DNA of 36,695 nucleotides from Methanomassiliicoccaceae archaeon. GTDB taxonomy: Archaea > Thermoplasmatota > Thermoplasmata > Methanomassiliicoccales > Methanomethylophilaceae. The notes beneath the pieces were generated by a model. It was not told where the DNA came from. It saw nothing but the letters and a program-made list of their open reading frames with translations, and searched no databases. Within the stretch, counting starts at the first letter, position 1, and each line of letters starts with the position of its first letter. The stretch is from NCBI GenBank assembly GCA_016281925.1, contig JAEEJP010000012.1:1-36695 (forward strand), given 5' to 3'. Of the stretch, positions 14,924-23,508 are shown piece by piece. The translations under genes were made by a program, and so were the position numbers.

Positions 14924-15400
14924 CTATCTGAGGCGGTCCAGAGTCATATCTGTGAACCAGCGCGGTCCGCTGAACCCCTCCGAATCCCCCTTCTTGAAGC
15001 ACATGAACAGGATCCCGTTCTCTTTCAGGGCGGCCCTGATTCCTTCCAGAACAGCCGGCAGCTCCGCCGAAGGGACATGCAGAAGGGAGCTGCATGCCCA
15101 TACCGCATCGAATTCACTCTCGTAGTCCAGGTCGGAGAACAGCAGCCTCCTCACAGGGATTCCCGTGTTCTTTTCCGCGATGGCACACATCCCGGCGGAA
15201 CCGTCCGTGGGAACGGCTTCATACCCCTTTCCGATGAAGAACAGCGTGTCGCGACCGGAACCGCAGCCCAAATCGAGTATCCTGCCTTTATCAGGAACAT
15301 ATCTCAGAAACTTGTCCCTGATTTCAGAGACATCAGAGCAAAACGTTCTCTCTGAATATCCTTCCGGATCCGAGTCGTAGTAATCGAGGGTATCTGGCAT
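14924..15400 (-). CDS. Class I SAM methyltransferase interrupted by an in-frame TAG
   Basis: Residues 1-158 are a SAM-dependent methyltransferase: motif I ILDLGCGSGRDT at 41-52, motif II acidic residue near PTDGS at 63-67, LDYESEFDAVWACSSLLHV near 91-109 and the post-core FSGPRWFTDMTLDRLR. The frame meets TAG at 14924-14926, but the same frame continues with a well-matched family C-terminus (LCGDSGFRPLEIWESHEES, then GIVWCNAIAAA) down to about 14815 and never meets another stop before entering the YqaJ-like gene. So this is either a methyltransferase inactivated by an amber mutation (a CAG-to-TAG change would do it) or one read through as pyrrolysine if the organism encodes that amino acid. 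The substrate is unknown. Confidence 0.75.
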   Translation of the reverse strand: MPDTLDYYDSDPEGYSERTFCSDVSEIRDKFLRYVPDKGRILDLGCGSGRDTLFFIGKGYEAVPTDGSAGMCAIAEKNTGIPVRRLLFSDLDYESEFDAVWACSSLLHVPSAELPAVLEGIRAALKENGILFMCFKKGDSEGFSGPRWFTDMTLDRLR

Positions 15401-15556
15401 CCAACCGGGAAAATGGATTCGGATATGAAATGCCTGCGAATTATATCAGCAATTCATTAAACATCAGACGGTTTGATTGGACCAGTTCTTTGTTAGATTA
15501 TAATCTGAACTGATCACAACCCAACCGCTGATTAATAAGCATTGATCAAAACTTCG

Positions 15557-16585
15557 TTATACATCCAGAGGTGTATCAAAAGTTGAATAACCTTCATATG
15601 TTCTATTGAAGAACGGACCCGTTATTGTCCATGCATATAGTTCATTATAAGAATTTGTCACAAAATAAACATTATGGGATCCAAATGTTTCTATATCAAC
15701 AGTACCTTCATAAACATATACATAGAAATCAATTCCAGAATAATCATCACCCGTGGTATCTCCATATAATTCCTTACCTCTGAAATCAATGGATGCTTTG
15801 TATTTCAGTCCATGAAGATACAAGTCCAGCTGGGATTTGGCGGTTAGTAGGTTAAGATAATTCTCTTTGCTCATGGGTATTAAATCAATGTCGTTTTTTG
15901 AAACAAGCAGTGAACCATCTTCATTTATAGATTTGATTACATATTTATCATCATATTCAATGTAATCGCCAATTTTTATATCTACTGATGAAATGTCAAA
16001 TTTTATAGGAGAATCCCATTTAAAAGCTGAATCGTCTTTGATTGGAAAATGGATATTCGTATTTAAAATGCTATCATATGACGTTTCATCCATTGAGAAA
16101 GAATATGCCCATATAACCCCACGACTGTCAATTTCAAAATGTATCCTCCATGAATCGTCCATGCATTTTGCAGTACCTTCATATATTGCTACATTCACAG
16201 AGCCATTATTCTTTTCTCCGACATGTTTTGCTTTGATTTCATAATCGTACACAACATTACGATCTGTGAAGAAATGGTCAAACTGCTTTTTTGCAGACAT
16301 TTCATTTAAGAATTCACTTTTACTCATAGATACGGTTTTATCTCTAATGTCGTTACATAGACATTCGATAGTTAAATCATCTTTATTGATTTCTTTAACT
16401 CTGTACTTGTATCCAGTCCCATTTTCGATATATTCTATATAGCTGCCTTCTCTAAGAAATACAGACGACAAGTCTTCATCAATCGAATCCTTCCATCCTG
16501 AATCATCTGAATTTGTCATGATGAAAGCGACTGCGCCTATAGCCGCAATAATTATTGCAATCGATACAACAACACTAGTTTTCAT
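15557..16585 (-). CDS. AT-rich exported or membrane-anchored two-repeat protein
   Basis: 342 residues. Residues 4-24 form an uncleaved-looking signal anchor (VVVSIAIIIAAIGAVAFIM), so the rest is probably outside the cell. Two homologous units of about 150 residues follow. The first (about 43-175) has GSYIEYIENGTGYKYRVKEI, then MSKSEFLNEMSAKKQFDHFF. The second (about 202-335) has GDYIEYDDKYVIKSI, then MSKENYLNLLTAKSQLDLYL. Each ends with a VYEGT strand. No family is recognised. Its base composition is much more AT-rich and Asn/Lys/Ile-rich than its neighbours, suggesting recent transfer or a fast-evolving surface protein. A TATA-like TATATATAAG lies near 16650 and a GGA-type Shine-Dalgarno precedes the ATG. 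Confidence 0.85.
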   Translation of the reverse strand: MKTSVVVSIAIIIAAIGAVAFIMTNSDDSGWKDSIDEDLSSVFLREGSYIEYIENGTGYKYRVKEINKDDLTIECLCNDIRDKTVSMSKSEFLNEMSAKKQFDHFFTDRNVVYDYEIKAKHVGEKNNGSVNVAIYEGTAKCMDDSWRIHFEIDSRGVIWAYSFSMDETSYDSILNTNIHFPIKDDSAFKWDSPIKFDISSVDIKIGDYIEYDDKYVIKSINEDGSLLVSKNDIDLIPMSKENYLNLLTAKSQLDLYLHGLKYKASIDFRGKELYGDTTGDDYSGIDFYVYVYEGTVDIETFGSHNVYFVTNSYNELYAWTITGPFFNRTYEGYSTFDTPLDV

Positions 16586-17185
16586 TTAAACATCTTCCAA
16601 CAATATAGTCATAGAAAATCGTCAACTTTACTAAAAAGTATATACTTATATATAATGTTTATAGAATGACAATCTGGATTGACACCAAACTTAAACCTTT
16701 CAGATGATAAACGTCTTGATAACGCCTGATAGAGCCCGGACTGGGAAGAAAAATCTTCCGGCGTCGAAACGCTACAGACTGCGCCAGCATAGCCTGCGAT
16801 AATCTTTTGCTTGCCACACCCCGCAACTTGCAGAAAGCGACAGAATTATAATTCCCATGAAATGTATTTGGATTCTCAATTAAACTAATCGTGTGGATAA
16901 TCTCTACCCAAGCCCAGAACTGTCGAGGCCTTGAACACTGAACAAAGATGGGATGATTGCCGTCCGAATTTACAGTTGGGCTGAATTGATTGAATTAATT
17001 ATAAAAAAAATCCACATTAATGTCAATCTCCAAACTCAACCCTTTCTTGTGGGTCCTCCCACCGTGCCGGACACTCCACTGACGATTCTCACCGAATAAT
17101 GCGGTTCTCCTTCACTTATAGAACGGGACCAGCATCACCCTGTCAAATTCAAAAACAAGCGCTCTGACCCGATTACATCAAAAGT
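16586..17185. other. AT-rich intergenic island with no supported gene
   Basis: About 600 bases, mostly AT-rich, between the two exported-protein genes. The left end carries the promoter of the AT-rich gene (TATATATAAG on the minus strand near 16650). The rest has frequent stops on both strands. A GC-richer block at about 17037-17130 differs in composition from its surroundings and may be a fragment of a mobile element or an old coding end. I could not identify it. Confidence 0.4.
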
Positions 17186-17205
17186 GGGCGGATTTTACGC
17201 CGCCC
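17186..17205 (-). terminator. Intrinsic terminator after the large BspA-type gene
   Basis: GGGCGG (17186-17191) pairs with CCGCCC (17200-17205) across eight bases, 11 bases beyond the TAA of the large surface protein. On the minus strand it is followed by ACTTTTGATG. Confidence 0.55.
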
Positions 17206-17215
17206 GGTAACATGT

Positions 17216-20200
17216 TTACGCCGGGACCAATTTGGTCGCCTTGCCGACGAAAGTCATCCCCGACAGGGAATCGGCCGAGACGGAGATCCTCTTCCCGGCT
17301 TCCGGATCCCAGAACAGGCAGCCGTAGAACGAATTGCTCGTGACCGAGGATATCTCCCCGAAAGCGATTCTCTTGAGGCCCATGCATCTGTAGAACGCGC
17401 TGATCCCTATGCTCACGCCGTCGCAGAATTCCAGGGATTCCAGCGATGAGCAGCCGTAGAACGCGTATCCTTCGATCTTTTCCACGCCGCTCAGGGACGC
17501 CGACGCCAAAGACCTGCAGTTGGCGAACGCTTTCAGCCCTATGGCTCTGACATCGCCCAGATCGGCGGCGGTCAGATCCGCACATCCGTAGAACGCCTTC
17601 GTCCCTATTTCAGAAACAGAGAAGTCGAATCCCAGGTACCTGACCGATTTCGGGACGGCCAGACTCACGGGGGCCCCGCCTTCGTATCCGGTGAGGCTGG
17701 CTTCGGATCCGGAGATCAGCCTGTATTTCAGCCCGTCCGAAGAGAATTCCTCCCCTGCCGACGGCCTGTAAAGGGTCAGCGACCTGGAGCTTCCGGTAAA
17801 TCTGTGCCTCGCCAGCTGGTCGTCCCCCATCAGTTCGCCGTCCTCGGAATAGAATTTGGTCCCTATGAACGAATTCTTCCCCATCCTGAACGATTCCGGG
17901 AAGGTCACGTCGGAAAGGCTCCTGCAGCCGTCGAATATGTTTGTTCCCAAAGAAGTCTCCCCGGTGAATTCAATGGTCTTCAGATTGGTGCAGGAGTAGA
18001 ACGCGAAGAAATAGACGGATCCGCGTATTCTGAGAGACTCTAGATTGGAGCAGTACGGGAACGATTTGTATCCCACTTTGCCCACCGCGGAAAGGTCCGC
18101 CGTCACAATGGATTTGTTCCCGCTGAATGCCCTGTCGCCTATGCTTTCCACGGAATAAGACGCACCGCCGTATTCTATGGATTCCGGTATCACCAGATTC
18201 TTCCCGTAAGTTTTGGAGCAGCCGGTGACTTCCACCGCGTTGCCTCCGTCGTCCGAGCGCAGTATCGTATAGTAAAGGCCGTCGAGCAGGAAAGTGGAGC
18301 CAACCCCCACCGGACCGTATTGGGCATAGAAGCTCATGTCGGATTCGGGGACCAGCAATTCCCCGGCCACATAGTCCTTCCCGGTGCCGTCCGGCTCGGT
18401 GTTCCAGCTCCTGAACTCGGATCCGTCCGGTATCGGCGTCCCTTCGCGGATCCCCGGGAATGTCATGTCCTTTCCGGTTATCCAGATCTCCCGGTCCACC
18501 GTGCAGCTCTCCAGTACGCTGATCTCCCCGGTGACCGTCGTCCTCATGGTGCCCCTGTTGTTCAGAAGCTTCACGACGGCCGAGAATCTGTGCTTCCCTA
18601 TCTGCTCGAATGTGGGCTCCGCGACCAGCAGGGTCCTGTCGGCTGTGGAGCCGTCGGCATCGCATCTCATCCATCCTTCGGCCCCGGCAATGGATTTCAC
18701 GCCGAACATATCCTGCTGGGAAGTCCTGTTCAGAGCGAGGAACAGCTTCTGGCCGGCGGCTACCTCGAATTTCCCGATGTCGACTGTTCTGCCGTGGATT
18801 CCGGCGTCGGCCTCGGCGTAAGTATCCCATCCGGATTCGGCCATGTTGTAGAAGCTGAGCACATAGAATTCAGCGATGTCGTAATCCCTCATGGTGAACG
18901 TTCCGAAAGAAGCGCTTCTGGGACCGGATTCGCGCTCCTCCTCCGGCACACGGTGGGAACCGAACGAAGGGCATACTCCCGACGATGAGATCTCGAATCT
19001 GATGCTGATCCTCTGCCCCGGGACGACGTCCTGGGGGATCGTGACGGTGTCGAACGCCCCGTCTCTGCCGCAGACATACTTCTCGCCGAAGATCTCCATG
19101 GTCAGAGATGTATCCGCCCCGTATGGCTGGGCCGATGCCGGGACGCGGATCCCGGTGGCGAAGAAGCTTATCCTGTCCCCGGGCATGAACGACACCACCG
19201 ATCCGCTGTCCTGGTTGACCGCGTACATATGCATCTTCATGCCTCTGACGACTTGGTATGAGACTTTGCCGTCTTCTTCGACGGACACGATGTTCGGACC
19301 TGCGACGATCTTGGCGCGGCACCATGTATCGGACGCTCCCGTGGGGGATTTCGAGAACGATGCTATGCTGCCGCCTTCGAACACCGGATTGTACTGGAAC
19401 GATTTTCCGGCGTATTTCTTGTCGATGTACAGCAGACCTCTGGAGTAGGCGTCGGGATAATACAATACGTCCAGATCGGAATCGAAATGGTTTCCGCAGT
19501 CCCTGCCCGAGCCGCCGGTCTTGCTCTGCTTCACGCCGATATCCGGCCCGGCTCCGTCTCCGACGGTGACCACGAACAGGCCTGTGCATTCCGGGGACGT
19601 GGCGCTTAGAAGCTTGTCCTCCATCCCCGGGACGTTCAGATACCTCACGGAAATGGCGTCGCATGATATCAACACGAAGGCAGTGCCGTCCCTGGCCGCG
19701 GACATCCTGTTCCCGTCGAATTCCACCGCATCGCTCTCCCCTCCGTCGGGAGACATAGCGCGGAAGGAAAACTGCGGCCTAAGGAAGATCCCGTATCTGA
19801 AGTCGTCGTCGGTGTATGTGTTCCTCTGGGGATTGATCTCGAACGTGTCCCCTTCCTGCATCCTCAGGAACCCTTCGGCGTTGATGTTCAGCAGCACCTC
19901 CGACGGGCGGGCCGCATCGATCTCGTCTTTCGGATGCGATTCCATCTCTTCACGTGTGATAGCGGCCTTCAGCCCTTTCTTCATGACCATCACGCAGCAT
20001 GCATCGGCGCAGCCCTCCAGCGATACGCGGAACCCGTAGGTGTATCCGGGTATCAGCCTGTAAGAAAGGGCTGTCTCGTCGCCGGCTGTCTCGCTGGAGA
20101 TCGGCCTGATGGGGAACGGCGCGGCCCTGCCGGAAGATTCCATCCCCATGACCGTCTCCGATCCGGAAGGCACCGTAAGCATGAATTCGTATGCCGCAGG

Positions 20201-20755
20201 CAGGACGGACTTGTATGACGGTTTGACCGAGGACAGCGTCAGTGCCCTGTATACGGGGCAGAACCCGTGCGCGGCCCTCTCGTCCGTCGGTATGAACGTG
20301 ACCTCGGCCAGATCGCCCTTGTCTGCGACGATCTTCATCCCATTATCGCCTTCTGAAATGGGATTGAACGATGCCTTGCCTTTGTTCAGCAGGATCGATT
20401 CCCCATAGTCCGGCCCGTATTTCCACCCGGAATTGCCGGCGGATATCGTGGTGGCGAAGAACCTGTGCGTCCCTCCTGCCTCAGCGTCTATCTCTTTCTG
20501 ATAGTAGATGTTCCCTTCCGCGTCGCGGACGGACATGGTATATTTCCCTGGCTCCAGAGATGCGGCCGTTATGCGGTCGCAGATGCTGACGGCGCAGACT
20601 TCCTCACCTCCGGAGGCGAACACCGCTTCCGCCTGGAACGGAAGCGATCCGCTCACTTTCGTCTGGCACGCATCCCCTTCCGAATCCGGGGAAGGCACCA
20701 GTAGCATGATGGCAGCCGCCAGCAGGACGGCCGCCGCGATAAGTTTCTTTGTCAT
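17216..20755 (-). CDS. Large secreted BspA-type leucine-rich-repeat surface protein
   Basis: About 1179 residues from the ATG at 20755, chosen because a signal peptide follows at once (MTKKLIAAAVLLAAAIMLLV) and a GAGG lies 7 bases ahead. The first 780 or so residues are beta-rich extracellular sequence with no family I recognise. Around 780-845 is an InlB/Flg_new-type B-repeat (FRSWNTEPDGTGKDY, MSFYAQYG). From about 850 to the end are BspA-type LRR_5 repeats with the recurring AFYGCADL/AFANCRSL/AFYGCSSL pattern. There is no C-terminal membrane helix, so it is secreted or held non-covalently. Such proteins mediate attachment or interaction with other microbes in gut archaea. A hairpin terminator follows. 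Confidence 0.88.
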   Translation of the reverse strand: MTKKLIAAAVLLAAAIMLLVPSPDSEGDACQTKVSGSLPFQAEAVFASGGEEVCAVSICDRITAASLEPGKYTMSVRDAEGNIYYQKEIDAEAGGTHRFFATTISAGNSGWKYGPDYGESILLNKGKASFNPISEGDNGMKIVADKGDLAEVTFIPTDERAAHGFCPVYRALTLSSVKPSYKSVLPAAYEFMLTVPSGSETVMGMESSGRAAPFPIRPISSETAGDETALSYRLIPGYTYGFRVSLEGCADACCVMVMKKGLKAAITREEMESHPKDEIDAARPSEVLLNINAEGFLRMQEGDTFEINPQRNTYTDDDFRYGIFLRPQFSFRAMSPDGGESDAVEFDGNRMSAARDGTAFVLISCDAISVRYLNVPGMEDKLLSATSPECTGLFVVTVGDGAGPDIGVKQSKTGGSGRDCGNHFDSDLDVLYYPDAYSRGLLYIDKKYAGKSFQYNPVFEGGSIASFSKSPTGASDTWCRAKIVAGPNIVSVEEDGKVSYQVVRGMKMHMYAVNQDSGSVVSFMPGDRISFFATGIRVPASAQPYGADTSLTMEIFGEKYVCGRDGAFDTVTIPQDVVPGQRISIRFEISSSGVCPSFGSHRVPEEERESGPRSASFGTFTMRDYDIAEFYVLSFYNMAESGWDTYAEADAGIHGRTVDIGKFEVAAGQKLFLALNRTSQQDMFGVKSIAGAEGWMRCDADGSTADRTLLVAEPTFEQIGKHRFSAVVKLLNNRGTMRTTVTGEISVLESCTVDREIWITGKDMTFPGIREGTPIPDGSEFRSWNTEPDGTGKDYVAGELLVPESDMSFYAQYGPVGVGSTFLLDGLYYTILRSDDGGNAVEVTGCSKTYGKNLVIPESIEYGGASYSVESIGDRAFSGNKSIVTADLSAVGKVGYKSFPYCSNLESLRIRGSVYFFAFYSCTNLKTIEFTGETSLGTNIFDGCRSLSDVTFPESFRMGKNSFIGTKFYSEDGELMGDDQLARHRFTGSSRSLTLYRPSAGEEFSSDGLKYRLISGSEASLTGYEGGAPVSLAVPKSVRYLGFDFSVSEIGTKAFYGCADLTAADLGDVRAIGLKAFANCRSLASASLSGVEKIEGYAFYGCSSLESLEFCDGVSIGISAFYRCMGLKRIAFGEISSVTSNSFYGCLFWDPEAGKRISVSADSLSGMTFVGKATKLVPA

Positions 20756-20838
20756 ATCACAGCCTCGGCCTCGGGAACCGCGGGATTCCTTCGGCACCGG
20801 GCTCTGGCTGTGGGCGCTTATATCGGGATCGCGTGCGG

Positions 20839-21414
20839 TCACGCATCATCCGGGTATGTCCTGTACCAGAACACCCCGAAGCATTGGCATGGGGCCCCGC
20901 AGATTGGGCAGTTGTGCCCTCCCGGAGATGACACCATCCTGTTCCAGTATCCGCGCAGGGCTATGGTCTCGGACAGCCCCATTCCGGTCAGCACCCCGGC
21001 TATGTTCGTCTTTCCGCTGACGCTCTTCCAGGCCATGGCGCAGATCATCGTGCACCCTCCGGCCAGCATCTCTTCAGCGGACCTTCCGCACAGGAGCGTC
21101 CCGATCCCCCTGCCTTTCATCCCCTCTTTTATCGAGACCGAATCCAGAAGGCCTATCTTCCTCTGCCGCATCACCTCGTCCCTCTCGGGGCAGTCCGGGA
21201 GCCCCAAGGCATCCGGCTCCTCTTCCGGCGGGAACATGCGGCAGACCGCGAAACCTACCGGCACGCCGTCCGCCGATGCGACGTTGCAGAACTGTTCCGG
21301 ATCGTCCATCGCGCGGCGGAAATCCGATGCGTCCAGATAGTCTGACCCGAGTTCCCTGAGAGAAATCTCTAAAACAGCCGGGATGTCCTCCTCCCTGAGC
21401 CTGCGGATCTCCGT
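20839..21414 (-). CDS. GNAT-family N-acetyltransferase without a canonical start codon
   Basis: About 190 residues. The fold is GNAT: IRRLREEDIPAVLEI opens the first strand and helix, VGFAVCRMF is strand 4, and RGIGTLLCGRSAEEML is the acetyl-CoA pyrophosphate loop (R/QxxGxG/A). Further on are MVSSPGGHNCPICGAPCQC, with cysteines that could bind zinc, and a short C-terminus. The coding region begins where the pseudouridine synthase ends but in another frame, and there is no ATG, GTG or TTG near the expected start; an AGGAGG lies at 21426-21431. The given start (ACG at 21414) is a placeholder for the earliest residue of the domain. Either a non-standard start, a frameshift from the upstream gene or a sequence error explains this. 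The substrate is unknown. Confidence 0.7.
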   Translation of the reverse strand, partial: TEIRRLREEDIPAVLEISLRELGSDYLDASDFRRAMDDPEQFCNVASADGVPVGFAVCRMFPPEEEPDALGLPDCPERDEVMRQRKIGLLDSVSIKEGMKGRGIGTLLCGRSAEEMLAGGCTMICAMAWKSVSGKTNIAGVLTGMGLSETIALRGYWNRMVSSPGGHNCPICGAPCQCFGVFWYRTYPDDA

Positions 21415-22124
21415 CGCAGTCCCAGCCTCCTGTAAAGCTCTGTGCGCTCCGCCTTGCTGATGTCCCTGTAGCGGCCTTCTTTGAGCTTCCCCAGCTCGAT
21501 GTTCATGATTCTGACGCGCTGGAGATCCAGGACTTTGTAGCCGAAATGCTCGCACATCCTTCTGATCTGCCTGTTCAGCCCCTGCCTGAGGACGATTCTG
21601 AACTGGTCGTCCCAGATCCTCTCGACCTCGCATCTCTTCGTCATCGCTCCGTCATCCAGCCTGACCCCTTCGGACATCTTCCTGAGGAAGGCGTCGGTGA
21701 TTTCCTTGTCCACGGTGACGACGTACTCTTTGTCGTGCTCGAATCTCGAGCGCATGATCCTGTTGGCCAGCTCCCCGTTGTTGGTCATCAATAAAAGGCC
21801 GCGCGAATCCTTGTCCAGACGGCCCACAGAATAGATCCTCTTGGGATATCCTATGAAATCAATGACGTTGTCCGGATCGTCCGGGCTGGACGTGCAGGTG
21901 ATCCCGCGGGGCTTGTTGAACACCAGGATTATGTCTTTCTTCTCTCTGGATATGGGCTCCCCGTCGACGCAGACCACATCCCCGTCCCTGACTATGTCTC
22001 CCAGCTCCGCGGCTCTTCCGTTGATAGTTACCCTGCCTTTCCCGATCAGGCGGTCGGCCGCTCTGCGGGAAGCGACCCCGGATCCGCTGATGTACTTGTT
22101 GAGGCGGGTTCCATCCTCTTCCAT
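21369..22124 (-). CDS. RsuA/RluB/RluF-type pseudouridine synthase
   Basis: 251 residues. Residues 6-50 are an S4 RNA-binding domain (RLNKYISGSGVASRRAADRLI, GRVTINGRAA), followed by the TruB/RsuA-type catalytic domain with GRLDKDSRGLLLMTNNGELANRI near 99-121, where the catalytic aspartate is in RLDKDS, and LRQGLNRQIRRMCEHFGY near 178-195. It converts a uridine in rRNA to pseudouridine; RluF/RluB specificity cannot be settled. The last 15 or so residues (RRRSAGSGRRTSRLF) look out of frame, and the frame ends at a TAG (21369), unusual here. This subfamily is typically bacterial, so transfer is likely. It overlaps the GNAT gene. Confidence 0.88.
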   Translation of the reverse strand: MEEDGTRLNKYISGSGVASRRAADRLIGKGRVTINGRAAELGDIVRDGDVVCVDGEPISREKKDIILVFNKPRGITCTSSPDDPDNVIDFIGYPKRIYSVGRLDKDSRGLLLMTNNGELANRIMRSRFEHDKEYVVTVDKEITDAFLRKMSEGVRLDDGAMTKRCEVERIWDDQFRIVLRQGLNRQIRRMCEHFGYKVLDLQRVRIMNIELGKLKEGRYRDISKAERTELYRRLGLRRRSAGSGRRTSRLF

Positions 22125-22167
22125 GGACGCGGGATGGGCTTCATGCCTTTAACCATGCGCCCACGCA

Positions 22168-22179
22168 ATGTATTTTTAA
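22168..22179 (+). promoter_or_regulatory. TATA box of the pirin gene
   Basis: TGTATTTTTAAT lies about 22-33 bases ahead of the ATG at 22201. No Shine-Dalgarno is evident, consistent with a leaderless start. Confidence 0.45.
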
Positions 22180-22200
22180 TCCCGCGCCGATGGGTCAGGC

Positions 22201-23508
22201 ATGGCGTTTTTCTTAAGGAGACCCAAAGGCCCGTTCATCCTCAGGGAAGGCATGGCGATGCATTGGGACACGGAAGATCCGTTCATATTCGCGTCCCACC
22301 ATGAGGACGATTATCCTAAGGGGAACGCCCAGATGGCTCCCCCGCTCCAGGAGATCTCCGGGAGGAATCTCGGCAGGGACTACCAGAAATTCTTCGGGTT
22401 CAGGATGTACAACGGAAAAGTGGTCCCAGGATTCCCGCTCCATGCCCATTGGGGATACGAGACCGTGACGCTACCCCAGCTGGGTTACGTCGACCATTCC
22501 GACAGCGAGGGCAACACCGGCCGCTTCGGATTCGGGGACGTCCAATGGGTTTCTGCCCCGTGTTTTTACGAGCACTGCGAGATGTATCCTCTGGTGGATC
22601 AGGAGAACAGGAATCCCAACGACATCACGCAGCTGATGATCGCGCTCCCGCTGGAGATGAAGAACCTGCCGGAGATTTCGGTGAACACCGTCTGGAAAGA
22701 GAGGGTGCCTTCGGTATGCTCCGGAGGAAGCCGCGTCCAGGTCATCTGCGGGGATTTCGGTGGGCAAACCGCCGCATCCCCCAGCATACACAGCTGGGCG
22801 GACGGGACGCACGGCGTCAGGATCCTGAGGATCGAGATGGATCCGGGCGCTGAGATCAGCATAGACCCCGCGGCCGAGGGCGCCAACAGGAACCTGTACT
22901 ACGTCTCGGGCGACAGAGCCGAAATAATGGGCGAAGAGGTCGTCTGGAACACCAGGATGAAGATTGGCGCCTCCGAGGAAATAGGGATCCGCAACGGCAG
23001 AAAACCGTCGGTCCTGTGGCTTCTGGAAGGGATCCCGATCGACCAGCGCATGTCCATGTTCGGGCCGGTGATGCTGTCCAACGATACCGAGGTCAGGCAG
23101 GCCATGCAATCAATAAGGAAGCAGGAGCTGGAGCGCTGGCCATGGGAGCTGGTCGACAGGGTGAATCCGATGGATTCGGGGAGATTCCTGCTCCGCAAGG
23201 ATGGCACCAGAGAGATGCCGCCTGAGCGATCGCCTTCTGAAAAGGCCTTCATGCATGCCGTGGAACGCTACCAAAAGCAGAAGGAACGCGGCGATCAGCG
23301 ACATGGCAGGCAGAAGATAATCGGCATCCATCCTGACATGCCCGAAATCAGGCTCCATGCCGTCGTCGCTGAGGTATCCTCTCACGGTCTCCCCGCGGAT
23401 GAACTCCCCGATATAACGCGACGATACTTCGCCCTGGCCCGAGACCTCCTTTTCCGGCGACGCGTCATGCAGCATGGATCCCATGACGGCGCCGTGGGAT
23501 GTGCCTGA
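22201..23508 (+). CDS. Pirin-family bicupin protein with a probable read-through tail
   Basis: The first 370 or so residues are a divergent pirin. The N-terminal cupin keeps the metal-binding residues: HAHWGYETVT near 80-89 provides two histidines, and FGDVQW then FYEHCEMYP near 115-130 provide the third histidine and a glutamate. The second cupin lies around 240-300. Pirins bind Fe or Ni and act as dioxygenases or redox-sensing regulators; which one cannot be told. It is larger than usual (pirins are about 230-290). The final 65 or so codons overlap the 3' end of the exported protein on the opposite strand and look like unselected antisense (RRYFALARDLLFRRR). The native stop is probably near 23300. 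Confidence 0.83.
   Translation: MAFFLRRPKGPFILREGMAMHWDTEDPFIFASHHEDDYPKGNAQMAPPLQEISGRNLGRDYQKFFGFRMYNGKVVPGFPLHAHWGYETVTLPQLGYVDHSDSEGNTGRFGFGDVQWVSAPCFYEHCEMYPLVDQENRNPNDITQLMIALPLEMKNLPEISVNTVWKERVPSVCSGGSRVQVICGDFGGQTAASPSIHSWADGTHGVRILRIEMDPGAEISIDPAAEGANRNLYYVSGDRAEIMGEEVVWNTRMKIGASEEIGIRNGRKPSVLWLLEGIPIDQRMSMFGPVMLSNDTEVRQAMQSIRKQELERWPWELVDRVNPMDSGRFLLRKDGTREMPPERSPSEKAFMHAVERYQKQKERGDQRHGRQKIIGIHPDMPEIRLHAVVAEVSSHGLPADELPDITRRYFALARDLLFRRRVMQHGSHDGAVGCA

Noticed and set aside
17037-17130. Group II intron or transposase end in the island
   Set aside because: No recognisable maturase domain, terminal repeats or target duplication could be seen.
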